Of a stretch of 64,000 nucleotides of DNA, positions 44,900-55,822 are shown piece after piece. The stretch spans positions 9,942,159-10,006,158 of the forward strand of contig NC_059400.1 of the NCBI RefSeq assembly GCF_905220565.1, given 5' to 3'. Each line of letters opens with the position of its first letter. Position 1 is the stretch's first letter. A program made the translations under genes and the position numbers. The notes under the pieces are model-generated. The model did no database searches and was not told the origin of the DNA. It saw only the letters and a list, made by a program, of their open reading frames with translations. Source of the DNA: Melitaea cinxia. Lineage: Eukaryota > Arthropoda > Insecta > Lepidoptera > Nymphalidae.

Positions 44900-45090
44900 T
44901 TTTTTTGTGTCGCGGAGGCGCGGAGGGAGGGCAGCCCTCGCCCGCCGTGCGAAAGCGCGCGAACGAATGCGTAGAGGAGCGGCTGAGGCTGGTCGCCGAA
45001 GGCGACCAGCCTCCGCTGCGGAACGGAGCATGAGTGAGCGTGCTTTCGCACGCAAGGGCGGAAGGGCTGCACTTCCCGCAGCGCCGGAGC
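44900..45090. repeat. GC-rich imperfect palindrome core
   Basis: Nearly 200 bp of high GC in otherwise very AT-rich DNA. Its centre is a perfect 13-bp stem, GAGGCTGGTCGCC (44,985-44,997) and GGCGACCAGCCTC (45,001-45,013), around GAA. Outside that, the flanks are imperfectly complementary: GTGCGAAAGCGCGC against GCGTGCTTTCGCAC, and GGGCAGCCCTCGCCC against GGGCGGAAGGGCTGC. Open frames on both strands are Arg/Ala-rich and look compositional. Confidence 0.8.
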
Positions 45091-45124
45091 CAAGCGTTCC
45101 TCTAACTTTAAAGGTGGTAGATTA

Positions 45125-45391
45125 TTTTTTTTTGTAACAAAACTGTCTATAAACGATATAATTTTTAAATTAGATAGGTTAGGGTTATTTTTTTTTTTTT
45201 TTAGTAACAAAATTGTCGATAAACGGTGTAACTTTTAAATTAGATAGGTTAGGGTTATTTTTTTTTTTTTTTTGTAACAAAACTATGTTTATAAACGATA
45301 TAATTTTTAAATTAGATAGGTTAGGGTTTTTTTTTTGTAACAAAACTATGTCTACAAACGGTGTAATTTTTAAATTAGATAGGTATGGGTT
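45125..45391. repeat. Minisatellite, 4 units of about 67 bp
   Basis: Each unit is a T-run, GTAACAAAACTATGT-like, TATAAACGGTGTAATTTTTA, AATTAGATAGGTTAGGG. Unit length varies with the T-run. Two related units in the opposite orientation are at 59,316-59,450. Confidence 0.85.
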
Positions 45392-45464
45392 TCTTTCGGT
45401 CTTTTTCTGAAGTCAGATTATTGTAAAAAAAAATTATTCATGTCATGTTTTTTACTTCATTATA

Positions 45465-46220
45465 TTTTATTTATTTAATTAAAAAATATTATATGAAACA
45501 AGGCTGTATGGTGTAAGACTTTTGCCTTTACAGTTATTTAAACAAAAACAATGTATATTGTTTTAGAACGAAACGATAAGTGGCCTGTCATTTTTTATTA
45601 AAACATCTATTTCTCAGTTGTTAAAAAAAATCGTGTAAAAACAATAACTTAACGTTTAAAATGCTAATATCAAGTGCGAAATGTGAATATAACATCTTAA
45701 AGCTACGGATCGAAGCATAGTTACCGCAAGTTGTATCGTTTGTTGATCAATCAACCTCAAAACTTTAACCATGGATATCTCTATAACTATGGGGTTTTGA
45801 AGTGTGAAAACCGTGTGAAACCGTGTGAAAACGTTAAATTAACGTGTGGAATGTTATAATTAAGTGCGAAATGTGAAAATAAGATGTGAAAACTATAGAA
45901 TGGAGCATGAGTATCGAAGTTGTATTGTTTGTTGATTTTGGAGTCGAAATCGTTTTTATTTTTAAAATAGCTTATAAAATGTGAAAATAATGTGTGAAAT
46001 GTGAAAATAATGTGTGAAATGTGAAAAAACGCGTGTGAAATGTGAAAATAACGTGTGAAAGGTACGAAATTCTTCTTCTAACCTCAAAACTTTAACCATC
46101 GATATCTCCATAACTATGGGGTTCCGAGGTGTGATAGTGGTACCAGGGGTAGTGTTCCCCACCCTCCCCCCCCCCTTCCCCCCACGGTCCCGAAATTCGA
46201 TTTTACCTAATCTAAAGCTT
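45465..46220. repeat. Right arm of the palindromic element
   Basis: Complement of the left arm from ATGAAACAAGGCTGTATGG to the C-rich outer end (CCCTCCCCCCCCCCTTCC). It differs by a second, partial copy of the CTCAAAACTTTAACCATGG block at about 45,754-45,800 and a short tandem array to about 46,065. Confidence 0.8.
45805..46065. repeat. Short tandem array of GTGTGAAA-type units
   Basis: Repeated GTGTGAAATGTGAAAATAA units, clearest at 45,978-46,060, preceded by looser GTGTGAAAACCGTGTGAAAC units at 45,805-45,835. Present only in the right arm. Confidence 0.8.
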
Positions 46221-49200
46221 TACCGTTGAATTATATAAATATCTAAATGAGGATTAAGGATGTATTTAATTTTTATTCAACAGTTTTTGTGTTATTCCCT
46301 CGTAAAGCGAAATGTATCATCCTTGTTAAATTTTAATGAAAGCATTTTTTTTTTTTGTTGATATTCATGTCTTGTTATATTATTTTTTACTAAACTACTT
46401 CCTCACGCTGTTTTAAGCAAAATAGTCCAAAAGGCAGCGGCTTATGGCTATATATTACTATATATTTATCGAGATCGATTCAAGTACATAAGTTCTATCA
46501 GTCTATTCAGAGCCAACTTGACGGCAAAAAGAAATATATACGCTTAGAAATAATAACTTAAAAATTACGAGTAAATATACTAAATATAACTTATAACCTA
46601 ACTAAGTTAAATGTGATACTTTATGTATTAACTTTATATGAACCGAAATCACTATACATAATTCATGAATTAGCTAAGTATCTAAAAATGATATTTCATG
46701 AGAAATTAGATAAACTCTTATTTACAGAAAAGAAGCTACTTTCTTTTTCGTCTGATGATATAATCGATTTCTTTCAGAATTCCAAATTGACATTAGAAAG
46801 TAAGATGAGAAAACAATGTCAGAACGAAATATTAATATGATATAATATACTTAAAATAATTAATTAACACGATACATTATTCATTAGTCGCGAACGACTC
46901 AAAGAGATCATCATAATAATTTCATATGCTTATCACCATAAGACGAAGACTTATAAATAACAATATTAATAGCTTAAGAGAATACTTTTCTATAAGAATA
47001 GTTAAGCCAATATTACGACACTGGATGTTAAACAATCAATAACAAATATTAAATATCAAATATTTTTTTTTCTTTATTAACTCAACAGGTAATTACGCTA
47101 ACTATAACATTGTTAAGCCTATTAAAACTAATATGTATCTTATTCAGAATGTTTTAAAGTGTTTTATTAGTTGTGTCTATCCAGTGTTTGATCACATGTG
47201 TGGTAGCTTTATAAATTATTCTAGTATTATTCTAGTTTAAGTCGTTAAGTAGTTTAAAAAAAACAATTCCTTATAAGATTAGTATACTCCTAGAAGATCA
47301 TTCGTTTTGCGTTATTTTACTAAGAGAAGTAGAAAATAGAAGCAGCAACTTTCTAGTGATTCGTCATATCTCTTCGTGCCCTCGTGGCCTCTTCTCATGG
47401 TGTCTGAGAATCGCTCCCATTTTCATCTATTAGTGTGTTTCTATACAATTTAAAGCTGTATAATAATACATTAACAGCAATAGAACAATATAACTTAATT
47501 TGTTTAAAAGACTAGTTAATTTTTAAAGAATAATAATCGTATATCTTTCAGAAAGTAAAGATTTTAATATACACACCTCAGAATGCATGGAGAATATATT
47601 GGCTTGTTCTTTTATTACACAAGGATTGAAAGCATGGAAGCTTAATCCGAACTGCTGCTTCACTAAGCAGTGGCGAAAAATATAAATAACAAATGTAATA
47701 CGCTAGAGAGTTTCTTCTAAATCCATGAAAATAATAATCCGACGGCTACGTAAAACGTAACAATTTGCCAATTTGGATAATCTTTCGATGCGATGAAAGC
47801 AAATTAATCTCTCTGAGTTAAATTTCATTTCTAGATACGAGGAATTTAATGTTCATTATAAATGCGGTACGTAATCTATGTCGTTATTAAAATAATTTCA
47901 ACACTCATTGTATAATTCTACTAAATTCTTTTGCTTTGAACAACAAAAAATAACGTCTATATCTGTAATCAACTTTACTCTATATATCACTTACGTACAG
48001 TTGATATATATGCTCTAATTTATTAATTTAAAATTGTAAATTGCCAATCATCGTCTTCAATATCACTCAATGTAAACATACTTCGTAATGTCGCTATAAA
48101 CTACAGTCATGTTCCCTTTCTTCTTCAACATCTCGCAACGAATTATGAGACAAAATTTTCGTTGCGTTTTAAAAACAAATTGATGAAAAGATTTTATAAA
48201 ACATTAATATAACATGAAAAAAAAAATAAAGCAAATTCTAAAGAGACATTTTCGTCAAAACAATGTACTATTTTTAAGAGCCTATAATAACTGCAATATT
48301 AAGTCCTACCATTAAATTACTGTATTAATTACTTATTGAAAATACAAGGAAAGTATAGCTCCGATGCATTATCAATTATATCGTATGCGTGCCAGTATAC
48401 AACATTGCTGGTATGCCAAATAAACCGTACAAATCAGTCTGTTAATAATATCTAGGTATAATAATCTGTTGATATATTAAAATTTTATTTCGAAACGAAA
48501 TCAATATTATTCACTGATATTTAAACAATCCTAACAACATATTAATAGCAATTAAGTAATCTTTAAAACTAATGTAGTTTCTATATTATATTTCTCCATC
48601 CGTTCATTCAATAAAACTGGATACATTCGTTTCCTTTGTTGCAACATATTGCTAGTAGTAAAAAATGTGAGAAAATCTGTGTAATTATCAATTATCGAAA
48701 TAGTGATAAACGGTTAAGTGGTTATGTCAGTCTTTCCTGTGTTTTCACTATTGCTTTTAACTAACTGTTTATCTACTACACATACAGGTAGCTCGACTGA
48801 AATAGAACCGTTTCTTGCAGAAAATATTCGTGAAGTAGTTATTATAGATGCAATTTGATGATGCGTTAAGAAGTTATCCTGACTTTGTACCTTATAAAAC
48901 CTTGTATTTTTCTTTGAGATACTCCAACTCCATCAGTCAATTTTCTGCTATTCGAAATATCAGCGATATCGCGTTTACATCGCCAGGTAAACCACTTGTT
49001 ACTTTTTTTTCCCTATCAAAGATACTTAAATTACGAAATGTGGTAAATATATTTTAGATAAAAACTATATAATTTAAAATAAACTTAAATCTCGTTAATT
49101 TACCGCAAGGTCGTGAGATTGCAGGATACTTCTCATAAACAAAACGCTGCACTTTTTTAAAACAGTATTGTACCGGCTCGCACAACGTATCATTCAAATA

Positions 49201-50328
49201 AAATAATGCGATTTTAAACTGGCTTAGAAGTATGATATCATCTGAGGTACGATGACGAAATCTGCCGAGCAAGCGTTAGTGTTGCAGCGATGCAAGAGCC
49301 AAGTATGAAGTAACGCCCAATTAAAAAATATTTATAAAAACGTCTTCGTAGTTATAAAACGTTACGTATGTATAAAAAAATTAATTTGATTTAACCTTAA
49401 GAATAGAATTTAAAAAAATCATCCTTTTAAGACAAAGTACAATATAATATATAGCTAGAATTTCTTTTTTTTTTTACTCTGAACGTGATCTATTATACCT
49501 ATAGAATTCCCCATTTGAAGGAAGGCAGTTAGGAGTTGAACACCTTATATATTACATTGTGATGAATGTACGAAGTATACATCTATATCTAAATTTAAGA
49601 CAAAACCATTACTATTAAATATTCGTAAAACACGTAACAGTCCAAGCACAATACATTAAGAAAGTTCTCCCGCCCCAATTTTGGTAAGCCACCTAATGAA
49701 TTTTGCTTCCTTAAAAGCCCATTAACAACGTACGTGACTGCAAAATGGTAACAAATATTTTATTTTCCGTACAAATTTGCAGAAACCCACCAAGCTATCG
49801 TTCCAAAAGAGCAATTAATTGCTTGTTATAAAGTTTAATAAAGGTAAGTGTTACGTATTTCGTAAATTACGAGTTTATATACTCTTAAATACGATAATTG
49901 CGGCTAAGTCTGACAAAACAGGAAAGTATGGTAATATAATAACGATTAACGTTAGTTTGTTAATCGCCTAAACCTTTATCACGTTAATAAATGTGTTTAT
50001 AATCTCTGAAAGTTAGCGTGTCGTTTTCCTACGTTAAAGGGTCGGCGTTTCACACTATATTAAACTAGCTGTAGGTATTTAGTAAGGCACACTGCAATAA
50101 TCATAACTTAAGACTGTATTGATTTACCAAATAGACAACTGTTTAAGTCTTAAGTGTAATGATTTTGTAATAATTTCAAATATTTTATACGCTTTTGATA
50201 AAAATATCTTTATAATAAGTAGTGATTTTGACTATTTTTTGGTGCTATGGATCTGTGTTTACTTTTTAATGAATTGTTTGTAAATCAAATTTATTTTGTA
50301 TTATACATTTTATTTTATTTTTCATACT
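46221..50328. other. AT-rich stretch, nothing recognised
   Basis: 4.1 kb with no recognised gene or repeat. Open frames at 46,613-46,840 and 48,848-49,057 are lysine/asparagine- or serine-rich and look random. Confidence 0.5.
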
Positions 50329-50584
50329 TGTTGTAAGCAAATAATTATTTGAGAAGACTGCCTTTTTATTTCTTAAATACGGATTGTCAAAAGCATTTGT
50401 TTCCGGTCGTTGGTTATAAATAGTTGTTGGCTTATTAAAAAGGGCAGTCTTCTGATATCAACGGCACAGACTAGAAGTCGAAAAAGAAGTTGTAATAGTA
50501 AAGTTGAAGTAAGTTGTATGAAGTGGAAGATATGAAGTGTGAATAAAGTTATTTGTAACAACTGGATTTTGTTATTTCACTACA
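50329..50584 (+). mobile_element. Candidate solo LTR, about 255 bp
   Basis: Starts TGTTGTAAGC and ends CACTACA. Inside it has a TATA box (TATAAATAG, 50,415-50,423) and, 120 bp further on, a polyadenylation signal (AATAAA, 50,542-50,547), the U3-R-U5 order of a long terminal repeat. An inverted pair AGAAGACTGCC (50,352-50,362) and GGCAGTCTTCT (50,443-50,453) flanks the TATA region. No 5-bp target duplication is evident, and no primer binding site or coding region follows. A small hairpin-bearing transposon is an alternative. Confidence 0.35.
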
Positions 50585-51013
50585 TAAGTTAATTAGTAAA
50601 CCGTTTCAATTACTTACCTTAAAATCGTGCCCGTATTACGCCTTCACGAACTTTGCTTTGAGACAAATTACTCATAGTTATGGCAAGTTAGAGAGCGTTC
50701 AATTAAAGTTCCTAGCGTTAAATACTACACCATCTACAATAAAGAAAATTAAGCAGTGTAAACATTTTCGTAGAATTAGATTAGTATTTATAGGGATATG
50801 ACTAATGAATGTATATAACTGCATTTTTGACACAATTAATTAATAAAGTTATGAAACAAATGAGGTAGTGCTTTTGTCTTACAAACAATTTTAAATAATT
50901 ACAAATAAATGTTGGTCAATTTCCCCAGTTTGTTTTTTTATTATTCAATTATATACCTATGTGTATGTGTTTTTAATTCACTATAATTAATATGTGTTTT
51001 ATCTTCATTTCAG

Positions 51014-51092
51014 ATTTACGATGTTGATAAGGTGTAGGGCGGCACTGGGTGTCGCCGTGTTCCTCTTTCTATTTTCATCCACGTTATCTGAG
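51014..51092 (+). CDS. First coding exon of a host gene, signal peptide (protein unidentified)
   Basis: The acceptor is TTATCTTCATTTCAG/ATTTACG and the donor TCTGAG/GTGAGC, both close to consensus. Seven bases of 5' UTR precede ATG at 51,021. The 24 codons give a classical signal peptide: MLIRCRAALG, a hydrophobic core VAVFLFLF, then SSTLSE with a likely cleavage region after Ser-Thr-Leu-Ser. The protein is therefore secreted or membrane-bound. Codon use and GC content (about 50 percent) differ sharply from the flanking introns. The exon ends in phase 0 and joins 55,182-55,206 in frame. Because the exon has an acceptor, at least one non-coding 5' exon lies upstream; the segment at 35.7 kb is a candidate. 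The product family cannot be named from 32 residues. Confidence 0.7.
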
Positions 51093-51653
51093 GTGAGCTT
51101 ACTTTTAAATGTTTAGATGAATTTTACATATTTTTAACTTCATACATTGATAAAACATTTTGTATATGATGCTGTGTCCGTATGTTAAATATTTTTAAGA
51201 TTGAGTAAAATTCTGATACCGTTTGTTATATCAAAACGAAATTGAAAATTAAATTATTACCAATCAAATATAACAAAATATAAACAAAAAACAAATAAAA
51301 CAAAAACATTTAAATAAAACATACAAACAAAAAAAGTTTAAAAACTACTTTGCATTCATTCTGCGTTCCTATCCTTAAATTTTCGAAGGTATCTAAAGAA
51401 TGTCACCTAAAACCTCTATAGTCGTTTATTAAATAGTTTTTAACACTACGTTGTCTCCATGCCTATTATAAATAATGCAAATAAATATAGCGGTAATAAT
51501 ATTTTGTCTAAAACTTGTTTAAAAAGGTTTTTTTTCTCTTGTATCAAAAAATGTACCGTATTCGGTAAATATTGGCGATTCCTCTAAACGACTTTCCTTT
51601 ATCGAAATAAAGATCTTCCATTCTTACAATCGCGTTGATCGTCCTTTTTGTAA

Positions 51654-51690
51654 CAATAAAGGTAAAGGCTCGTTTAACGAGCCTTTATTG
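51654..51690. repeat. Hairpin with a 6-nt bulge
   Basis: CAATAAAGG-TAAAGG-CTCG on the left pairs with CGAGCCTTTATTG on the right except for the extra TAAAGG, which duplicates the preceding TAAAGG. The loop is TTTAA. Confidence 0.7.
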
Positions 51691-52211
51691 TGAGGTCTAG
51701 TTTTATCGTAAATTACATCACACGTACATTCGTTTTAACAACAAGAAGAGCTCGTTTCATTACAGTTTGGCGCAACAATTATAATTATGACAGTTATACG
51801 CTTTATATTGTTAATTACTCGATTATATTAATGAAACGTGTAAAAAATATAACACCATTACATTTTCGTTGTTTTAATTAAATTTGCATCAATGAGCCAT
51901 AACAGTTTATTACACGTCAACATTATAAATGAGAATTGAACTATTATGCCTGCAATTAAAACTGTTAAATTTATAGTCACAGCCAGTCACGATATTACCT
52001 AGAACGTTGAAAAAATTAAAAGCTTATAGGTACCATTTCCCGTAATAACGTCAATAACTTTTAAAATGGATTTAAAATAATACACTGAAGCCAGTTCGCT
52101 TACAATATTATTATTTGCACATTTAAAAATTTTGATGTAATATTTTGACCAATACAATTTTGTATTTATTTAAAAGTTATATCAAAATAAAGAAATATAT
52201 TTCCCTTGTTA

Positions 52212-52421
52212 TGACTAGCCCGTTGGCGCAGTTTGTAGTGGCTGTGGGTTCTATTCCCGTCTGAGTCTGGGTGTATGTAGTATATGTGTATTCATATAAT
52301 TATATATGTATTATTTCCATGTATATTTATCATATAAAATAGTTATAACAGCCGGCTGTTACCTATAACTCAGCATTAAGTTGCTTAATATGGACACTGA
52401 CGATTGTGTGTGTATGTTATA
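52212..52421 (+). mobile_element. tRNA-derived SINE (family C)
   Basis: The head TAGCCCGTTGGCGCAGTTTG, with a shortened middle and GGTTCTATTCCC in the B-box position, is followed by GAGTCTGGGTG and the body CGGCTGTTACCTATAACTCA, GCATTAAGTTGCTTA. Same family as 7441-7672; the head has lost about 20 bp between the boxes. Confidence 0.7.
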
Positions 52422-52843
52422 AGATATTTATTATTATTATTGTATAAACAGAAATATTTCTCAAAAATGTTTTATATAGTCGCAGACACAGTTTAAAGAA
52501 TTTTAAAATTTAAGATATACTTTGATTAACTAAATAAAATATTAAATGTGTTAGTTTTGATGTTTAGGTGTATATTTATACAATGCTGAGGTGAGACTTC
52601 GTTTGCCATTTCGAAATTGATTTTTCAATTTCTAATGTAAGAAAAAAAATTAAAATCAGAATAGTAGGTCTCGAAAATTAGCTCGTTTTAAAAAAGTTTC
52701 CGCTGCTATTTGACAGTACAGATATTTTCATAGAGCCATATCTTCCACGTAGCGAGTGCTGAATACCGCATACCTAGAAACTCTATCGACAACAAACTAC
52801 CTTGTGGCCCTAGCGAATATACGGACTGGCTAGATGGTGGTAA

Positions 52844-53170
52844 CTGTGTGGCTACGGTACTAAAGAATATAGCCACCCCCTCTCTTCCCGTGGGTGTCGT
52901 AAGAGGCGACTAAGGGATAACACAGTTCCGCTACCACCTTGGAACTTAAAAAGCCGGCCGGTGGCGGGATAACCATCCAACTGCTGGCTTTGAAATACAT
53001 AGGCCGAAGACGGGCAGCAGCGTCTTCGGTGCGACAAAGCCAGCCCTGCGGTCACCAATCCGCCTGCCCAGCATGGTGACTATGGGCAAAACACATGAGT
53101 TCACGCCATTTTTGGCACGAACTTGTGGAGGCCTATGTCCAGCAGTGGACTGTATAGGCTGTAATGATAA
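52844..53170 (+). mobile_element. SINE family A, full-length copy
   Basis: Runs CTGTGTGGCTACGG, CTTCCCGTGGGTGTCGTAAG, GGCGGGATAACCATCCA, GACGGGCAGCAGCGTCTTCG, GCGGTCACCAATCC. It then has the tail TTGGCACGAACTTGTGG, AGGCCTATGTCCAGCAGTGG, ACTGTATAGGCTG. The tail matches the 3' end of the RTE relic at 4.78 kb. Minus-strand frames here (52,852-53,221) are not genes. Confidence 0.8.
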
Positions 53171-53600
53171 ATGGTGGTAAAAGTCGACAGAGGTTGGAAG
53201 CGGCACATTATATATCAACATCTATTGCTACCTCCAAACACGCTATTGTAACTCTAAGTACCAGCTTAATTCGCTTTACTTATTATATACCTATTATCTT
53301 AAATAAATAATTCTGCTTTTAACTATTACATGCACTATTACGAAGTCACTGGCTTGAAACCAACTCAAATTTTAGAAGTCAAACAAGTAAGATCTAATTC
53401 TAAGCAACTTTCATCTTATTGAGGTTGATGCAAATAAGCCACATATTTGTAATTTAACTTGTTAATATACAAATATAGACATGAGTGAGCACTTTCAACA
53501 TTATTTAATTTAGTAAAAGCAATAATTTTAGCCGCATACTTGCTAACATTATTTATACGATATATCAACATCAAATTCTTCATTTAATAATAATTAATTA

Positions 53601-53811
53601 TCTTTTATATAAATAAAAATGAATGTTGCTAAGCGCATAACTCGAGAATGGCTCGACCAATTCGGCAATTTTTTTTATGTTCCTTAAGGCCTACGGAAGG
53701 TTTTATACAAGAAAAAATTTAATTTTTTTTTTCTATTAAGAGAACAATTTTAATTTTTTTTTTCAATTTTTTTTTAATATTATTATTAAAAGAAGTCTGC
53801 CGGGTAGCTAG
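53601..53811 (+). mobile_element. Non-autonomous Helitron, 211 bp
   Basis: Starts TCTTTTATATAAATAAAAAT after A (53,600) and ends AGAAGTCTGCCGGGTAGCTAG before T (53,812). 'ATGAATGTTGCTAAGCGCAT' and 'CTCGAGAATGGCTCGACC' are the familiar interior of this family. No coding capacity. Confidence 0.75.
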
Positions 53812-55181
53812 TAATATTATAATTACGTATAGCAAAAACAGGTGAATATGGGAGCAATAAAAAGGTTGGTAATAATAGTCTAGCTTAAAAACAATCCTCT
53901 TTTTACGGTTATACTTTTTTTTCAATAACAATTGTTATTTTTATTTTATTATTAGTGTGGTTTTTATTTCCAAACGACCTAATGTAGACTTTATTAGTAT
54001 TTTCGTTTATTAGAGACTATATATTAGAGTTTATTAATATAGTCGTAGAGGTAGTTGAGCTCTGTGGTGAAGCAAATTACTTCAGCTAGGAATTTGTGAA
54101 GTTGTAGGAATATTAGGTATATTGAAATGCACGATTGCACGATAAACGATACAATAACTTATTTCAAATGTGATGTAATAATAATGTTAAATTGAGATCA
54201 TTTAAGATGAAATCATTAAAAGACGTTCTTGGATACATATAAAAACACAAAGTCGTCGGTTACGATGTTTTAAAGTATTACATACAATGAAACCTGTTCT
54301 GCGCGGCTGAAACGGTCCTAAAACAATAGCATTATACATTCAATCCAATTAGTTTGTTCCGTAACATTTGTTAGTTTCAATATATCTGAATGCGGTCACG
54401 AGTGGCGGGCGGCCTCGATCTCACTTTCCCTGTTTGGCAAGCCGGTCCAAATGTTCGATATCACGACTATCATACTTATTGTCGAAGGAATAAGATATGC
54501 AATCAAGCTTGAGATAAGAATATTCAAATACATTTAGTAAATTTAAATTTGGGTTGTCTGGAAGAAATGGATAATAATTAGCCATGAGTCCACTACACAA
54601 TATGTAACTATCAGAAAACTATGTTTAACGTGTATTATGTAGTTGTGGTGTACAATAACTTCTAAATAAAGAAATGAATTTTAAAATGTTTCATTAACCT
54701 CTAAATGTTTCAACTCAGATCAAAAATCTTTTCCTCTATGTAAGATAAAGATAAAAAAACTTCATTTTCCACGCTGTACTATTACAGATTGCTTGCTTCC
54801 TTTTCTTACTCCGAATGATAGATCACTTCTGTCGAAGAAAAGGCGTTTTTTTTTGTAGCACGTTACTATAATTACATTATATGCTCATAGATAATAATCG
54901 CCCAAACATAACTCGTGGCAAAGATTTACTAAAAAAAGACTTAATAATGTTGCTCGTAGTATAATTTTTTTACACTTATAAAAAATGTTTACAATAAACA
55001 CATCCAAAACAAAATGTGCAACGAAATGCTTTTTCTAACTGAATTATAATTAAACTAATCTATAAAGTGTTATTTTTATACGTTTTATGCTTGGGTATTA
55101 AAAAAGTAAAAAAAATTAAAGTAGAATTTTACTGAATAGCGCATATGTGCATTAAAAATATTAAACAATTTTTTTTTTCAG

Positions 55182-55206
55182 GGCAACCTCTTCACCTGTC
55201 CTAATG
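55182..55206 (+). CDS. 25-nt microexon of the host gene
   Basis: The acceptor is a run of ten T followed by CAG/GGCAAC; the donor is CTAATG/GTAAGT, a perfect consensus. Joined in frame to the signal-peptide exon it adds GNLFTCPN plus one base of the next codon (phase 1). A cysteine right after the signal peptide suggests the start of a disulphide-bonded extracellular domain, but chitin-binding, LDL-receptor A and other cysteine-rich folds are all possible. No further exon that keeps the frame open was found by eye up to 64,000, so intron 2 is probably longer than 8.8 kb. Confidence 0.6.
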
Positions 55207-55332
55207 GTAAGTTAATTTACAAATACATTTTTGTTAAGTTTACTCTGCTATAGCCCGCATAACCAATAACAATAAAAGCCTTAATTAGGAAAGATTGAAA
55301 TAAAATATCCATTGAACATTATCTCCTTTTTA

Positions 55333-55822
55333 ACTGACTTCCAAAAAAGGAGAAGGTGTTCAATACAATTGTAATTTTTTATGTGCCTATGTTACTTCAG
55401 AACTTTTGAATTGGTGGACCGATTTCGATAAAAAAAAATTAATCAAATGGTGGTGCGTGTCATTTGATTCTATTTAAATTTATTTGAGATCCAACATCTA
55501 CTTTTTAAGTTATATCTAATAATGCGTTTTTACTTGACTATTTTTTCGTCGACCTACGTTGTATTATACCGCATAACTTTTTACTGAGTGTACCGATTTT
55601 GATGATTTTTTAATTTAATCGTAAGCTGACAATTATCATGTGGTCACATTAAAATTTCATCGAGATCTGATAACAACTTTTTGAGTAATCTTTGATAACG
55701 CGTATTTACTTTACTATTTTTTCGTCTACTTACGTTGTATTACTTGTCAATGTAATTGAAGTCGGTTTTTTTTCGTTTGCGAGCAAATACAATTATGTCA
55801 TTTGCGAGCAAACACAATTATA
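55333..55822 (+). mobile_element. ACCGACTTC-family repeat copy
   Basis: ACTGACTTCCAAAAAAGG on the left and TGTAATTGAAGTCGGTTTTT on the right, then two GCGAGCAAA-ACAATTAT tails. Its interior matches the second module of the 6.5-kb array (TTTTTCGTCGACCTACGTTG). It lies in intron 2, 127 bp after the microexon. Confidence 0.7.

Larger units (their letters stand above)
44037..46220. mobile_element. Large palindromic element, unclassified
   Basis: The outer ends are inverted repeats: TTTAGATTAGGTAAAATCGA at about 44,042, and its complement TCGATTTTACCTAATCTAAA near 46,197-46,216. The arms match over about 130 bp at the outside (AATTTCGGGACCGTGGGGGG..., AGGGGTAGTGTTCCCC complement) and about 290 bp inside (44,330-44,620 against 45,480-45,760). 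The right arm carries an extra tandem insert. Between the arms lie an AT-rich spacer, a GC-rich hairpin core and a four-unit minisatellite. There is no transposase frame. It behaves like a long-TIR or foldback-type non-autonomous transposon. A one-armed relative at 59.3-60.04 kb shows it is a family. Confidence 0.8.
51093..55181 (+). other. Intron 1 of the host coding region, 4.1 kb
   Basis: Bounded by GTGAGC and a long T-run ending in TTTTTTTTTTCAG. Besides AT-rich DNA it contains a hairpin at 51,654-51,690, two SINEs and a Helitron, all non-coding. A GC-richer patch at about 54,390-54,470 (GAGTGGCGGGCGGCCTCGAT) is unassigned and could be an enhancer. Confidence 0.65.

Noticed and set aside
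44818..45210. Arg/Ala-rich and Pro-rich open frames on both strands of the GC core
   Set aside because: Open on both strands because of high GC, low complexity, no start context or family match; explained by the hairpin composition.
45125..45391. Telomere-like TTAGG/TTAGGG motifs
   Set aside because: GGTTAGGG occurs once per 67-bp minisatellite unit; there is no uninterrupted TTAGG array, so this is not insect telomeric repeat.
46613..46840. 75-codon Lys/Leu-rich frame
   Set aside because: No homology recognised, no promoter or splice context.
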